Of a stretch of 64,000 bases of DNA, positions 60,402-64,000 are shown piece by piece; within the stretch, counting starts at the first letter, position 1, and the number at the start of each line of letters is the position of its first letter. The notes under the pieces were generated by a model. The model saw nothing but the letters and a program-made list of their open reading frames with translations, was not told the origin of the DNA and ran no database searches. The stretch is from Azadirachta indica. Taxonomy: Eukaryota; Streptophyta; Magnoliopsida; Sapindales; Meliaceae. The stretch lies in the NCBI GenBank assembly GCA_022749755.1, contig CM040453.1, forward strand, positions 11,107,368 to 11,171,367, in the 5' to 3' direction. The position numbers and the translations under genes are program-made.

Positions 60402-61150
60402 GAACCGCGATACCCCCCAAAGTTTCACAAATATCCTTGATCCCTCTTCATTAGTTGACCGTGTTAATTTTCAAGGGCAATTATATATTTTTATTAGTAT
60501 AATAAAATATAAATCTGTAAAATTTGGTTTATTAATTTAATTGGTTCTAATAATTTCAAAAATACCTATAAAAAAATTATTATTTTTTTTATTTTCAACT
60601 CCTAACTAAAAAGAAATATAAAATAATAATATGTATTATTTTATAACACATTGAATATAAATTTATAAATTATTTTTTAATATAAATTTATCTAAACTTT
60701 GAATTTTTTTTACAAGATATTCATAAATTGAATGATCAATTTTATAACGGTTAAAACAAATAAAATAATATTATTTTATTTATTTTAACAGTTATAAAAT
60801 TGATCATTCAATTTTATTTAATATTTAAATATATTTATTGTGTTTAAAAAAATTAAAATTTAGATAAATTTTTATTTAAAGAATAATTTAATTATAATAT
60901 TTTATTTAATATTTAATATAAATAAAACTATTTATATTGACTAACACATATGAAAAACGATATATTGAAAAAAAATTATATCAATACTATTACATAAACA
61001 AATCCATCTATATAAATTGATATGATAATGTTATATTATATTATTACATACTTTACATTTTCATAAAATTTTTTTAATTTGAAGTATTTTTGAGTTGTGG
61101 GACTTATTATTGTTTCAAATTTTAAAGACGGATTAATGATATGTGAATCC
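60402..61150. mobile_element. Fold-back element centred at about 60.76 kb
   Basis: ATTGAATGATCAATTTTATA on the left and its reverse complement TATAAAATTGATCATTCAAT on the right form a nearly perfect inverted pair around the centre. The similarity continues outwards with mismatches for at least 150 bp. Relatives are at 23.1 and 52.1 kb. Confidence 0.65.
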
Positions 61151-61659
61151 TAAAGTTTGACCTAATAAATTAATTATTCCTAATAGTTTCTAAAATACTC
61201 ATAAAAGTCACAATTTATTAACAACATAATAATTATACCCTTATTTAATAGTAATTAGTTAAGAAAAATTAAATTTTTGATTTATTATATTTATTATATA
61301 ATATCTATGCAATATTGATTTGTTAATTAAATTGCCATCTACAATCCCAAAGAAAATTAAGAGAAGTTTCTAACATTTTCGACAAGAGTAAAGATGCTTA
61401 AAATGTCATATTCATCATAGACTTTTTATTATCTTTCATAAAATCAAGTCTTGACAAAGTCCAACCATTGAGACAATGATTGTAGACCCATATTACTTAA
61501 TTCCACCATAGAATCCAAAAGCTTCGAGTTTGATTTTCATATTAGTGAAAAGATAATTTTACATGATAATGAGAACACCATTATGATAACAAAAGGAATA
61601 AAAAAACATATAAAATAAAAATATGGAAAATTGATACATACTCTTTAAAGTTTAGAGAA

Positions 61660-63170
61660 AAAATTACCAATACCCTTGATGTTTTTGGATAAAACATAAT
61701 CTTTTTTTAATGACAACTTGGTGGCTATTAATAACAATTTTGTCCTTATGGCATAAGATAAAAACAAATCTGAACATTATGTTATCAATTATAACATGTT
61801 AGTCCCTAATAGTAATGCATGGCAAAATATTGAGTTAGTACAAAAGCAAATTATGCTTAAACAATAGGAAAAGGAAAGGGGTCGAGAATGGGCGGGGGAC
61901 GTCCATCCCCGTCTATGTTCTAATTTTGATTCAGTATCTTTATATCAATTTGTGAATATGGATGTGGGTGTTTTTTGATCTTAATGAAAAAATTAAAAAT
62001 TTTATTCAGAACATAATTGATTAAAATGACAAAAGTTAAGCTTTTATAATTATTTATTAAATAAAATAGACGTATATGAAATTTTGAATTTATTGCTGGA
62101 GACTAATTTGTCATGATTCATGAACTACTATCAAAGTTCGTTAATCTTTCAAAGTTTAGAGATATACTTGTTATTATATATTCATTTTTTTTTAATTTTG
62201 AATGTCAGATAAGAAACAAATTAATTTTATACAATTTTTTATATTATTTACGAATAATTAGATCTAATTACTTTTAATAATTAAAATTAAATTTAACATA
62301 TGTAACAAAATATATTTAAAGTATTTAAAATATTTACAAAAAAATTCACTCCTAATTAATTTCTCAATTTATCATCAATATTAAGTACCTTCAATTTTTA
62401 ATTTTTCATCAAATTTTATAATACAAATAAAATTTTCATATCTTTTTAGCAACAATAATAATGATAATAATGATAATAATAATACCAACAACAATAACAA
62501 TAATATAAACTAATTTTTTATAGGTAAAATTATCAATATACATATTATAAAAATAATATAATAAAAATAAATTTTGATTTCTTTCATATAATAATATTTG
62601 ACAATTATAACGAATTTGATTGACACATTTTATATGTAATATAATTTATAATAATTTTATTATAATAAAATATTGAGTTTGACTGACACTTTTTTTTTAT
62701 TCTCATAATTATTTATAAAATAAAATGGATGCAAATTTTAAAAAATTAGCTCCTAGAAATATTTTTTTCTCAATTTATTATTAATATCAAGTAGCCTCAA
62801 ATTTTCATTATCTTTTTAGCAAACAACAACAACAACAACAACAACAATAACAATAACAACAATACAAATAATTTTTCATACATAAAATCACCAATTTATG
62901 TATTATCCAAATAACATAATAAAAATAAATACTTAATTTCTTTTATAAAATAATTGACCATAATCACTAATTTAATTGATACAATTTATATAAAATATCA
63001 TAATTTACAATAATTTTATTATAATAAAGCATCAAATTTTAACGACACATTTTTTTCAGCTTTTATAATTATTTATCAAATAAATGGATGCACATGTAAT
63101 TTATCTTAAAATTTTTGAGAGAGACTAAATTGTTATTATTTAAAAATTACTATCAACCAGTGTTAATCGT
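61660..63170. repeat. Upstream repeat blocks of a third ankyrin unit
   Basis: Carries the blocks seen before Ank1 and Ank2 (AACAATTTTGTCCTTATGGC, GTCCATCCCCGTC), AT-rich blocks in two copies, and CAA/AAT microsatellites at about 62445-62500 and 62820-62862. Confidence 0.65.
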
Positions 63171-64000
63171 ATGAAGTGTAGGGATATGCCTGTTATTATA
63201 ACAAAAGGCATCGCTCACATTTGACTTCCGCCAGCTTCCGATTCAAACGCGACCCCACGAACTCTCCTGTATACTTTTACCAAAAGTGTTCCGTCAACAA
63301 AACTTTTGAAATAAACAAAATCCTTTTCTTCCTTTTTGTGATTTTATTCTGTATTTTAGCTCAAGTCTGTCTTCTTGTTGCAGATTGCTTCGTAGTGGAG
63401 CAAAGGTATGTACTTAGAATAATTAGACTCATCATTCTCTCCTTACGTAAACACAATCTTCTTCTTCCTTCTTATCATCTTAATTTCTTCTGTATTTTAG
63501 CTCAAGCCTGTGTTGAGGTCACAGATTGCTTTGCAGGGCAACAAAATTAAGGTAAGTACATAGTTTAGAGTACTTAATTTCATTTTTCTTCTTTTATTAT
63601 TAAATTAATTGGTAAATAAGTTGTTATTTAAGAAAAATAGTGGTTTGGTAATTGGTTTTTCTTCTTGTACAAAAAAAACCTAAATTTACATTAATTGACG
63701 TAATTTTGAAAATTCTAATAATGTAATATACATTCATGAGGGATAGTAAAAATTTCTATACGTTCGACAGCCTGGTCTTAAATTGTTGACAGTTGTGTTT
63801 CCATAAATGCGAAACGAGGTTTAAATATTTCGTAAATTATGCTTTTAAAAATTAAAATTCTGTGAATTTCAAAAATAGAATATGCTTATTTGTTAAATTT
63901 AGTACTAAGTATTGTGATGATGTCTAATGATCCCATAGTATTGAGAATATAACAAAATCAAAAGATGTAAGTTAGAAAAATTTAGTACTGGACGAAAATT
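63170..64000 (+). other. 5' end of a third ankyrin unit (Ank3): module, two leader exons, intron; runs off right edge
   Basis: Leader 1 (TTTTAGCTCAAGTCTGTC to GTGGAGCAAAG, donor GTATGT at about 63406) and leader 2 (TTTTAGCTCAAGCCTGTG to about 63551, donor GTAAGT) are both spliceable. The following intron starts like those of Ank1 and Ank2, but at about 63720 it jumps to sequence found just before the ankyrin exon in the others (compare 12770-12940 and 31370-31560). The N-terminal coding exon is therefore deleted. Ankyrin exons, if present, lie beyond the window. Confidence 0.6.

Noticed and set aside
1..64000. CRISPR arrays, bacterial operons or phage genes
   Set aside because: The window is eukaryotic nuclear DNA with spliced plant genes; repeats found are tandem, dispersed or inverted without spacer regularity.

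Overview
The window is AT-rich nuclear DNA from a flowering plant. The evidence is spliced plant genes with GT-AG introns, ankyrin-PGG membrane proteins, small plant EF-hand proteins, degenerate plant LINE and LTR elements, TTA-flanked MITEs and a fragment of plastid 23S rDNA. A woody eudicot such as a citrus relative would fit, but this is inferred from general character only. All functions come from motif recognition by eye; no database search was run.

Layout. At 0.3-1.75 kb (minus) lie the first eight exons of the gamma-tubulin complex gene GCP2, which runs off the left edge. At 3.0-7.8 kb (minus) is a four-exon TMEM62-like membrane metallophosphoesterase. From about 9.5 kb to the right edge the window is built from repeated units of two gene types: a small EF-hand gene on the minus strand and an ankyrin-PGG gene on the plus strand. 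Ank1 is at 11.0-16.6 kb, EF1 at 19.2-19.5 kb, Ank2 at 29.2-35.9 kb, EF2 (degenerate) at 53.6-53.9 kb, and the leader of a third ankyrin copy starts at 63.2 kb and runs off the edge. Spacers of the units (for example 19-24 kb and 53-61 kb) are recognisably paralogous. A TATA plus leader-exon module occurs about nine times, mostly without a gene behind it.

From 36.4 to 53.2 kb the array is interrupted by unrelated DNA: a cluster of gene fragments on the minus strand (an unrecognised 134-codon ORF, a broken WDR82/SWD2-like WD40 gene and one exon of a PPR4-like gene), then one old LINE (minus strand, 49.8 to 41.4 kb). The LINE is split by at least three later insertions, one of which is bounded by a clear CATCC target-site duplication. 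Three related TTA-flanked MITEs, several fold-back elements, a larger element with about 30-bp imperfect terminal inverted repeats, and a paired LTR- or pararetrovirus-like control block make up most of the rest.

Ank1 and Ank2 probably encode plasma-membrane ankyrin proteins of the ACD6/ITN1 class, and the EF-hand genes may encode calcium sensors. Whether the two neighbours work together is not shown by the sequence. No completely new system was proven. The most unusual points are the two-gene repeat array, the duplicated symmetric N-terminal exon in Ank2, the dated plastid insertion, the decayed EF2 with an intact frame, and the nested LINE.
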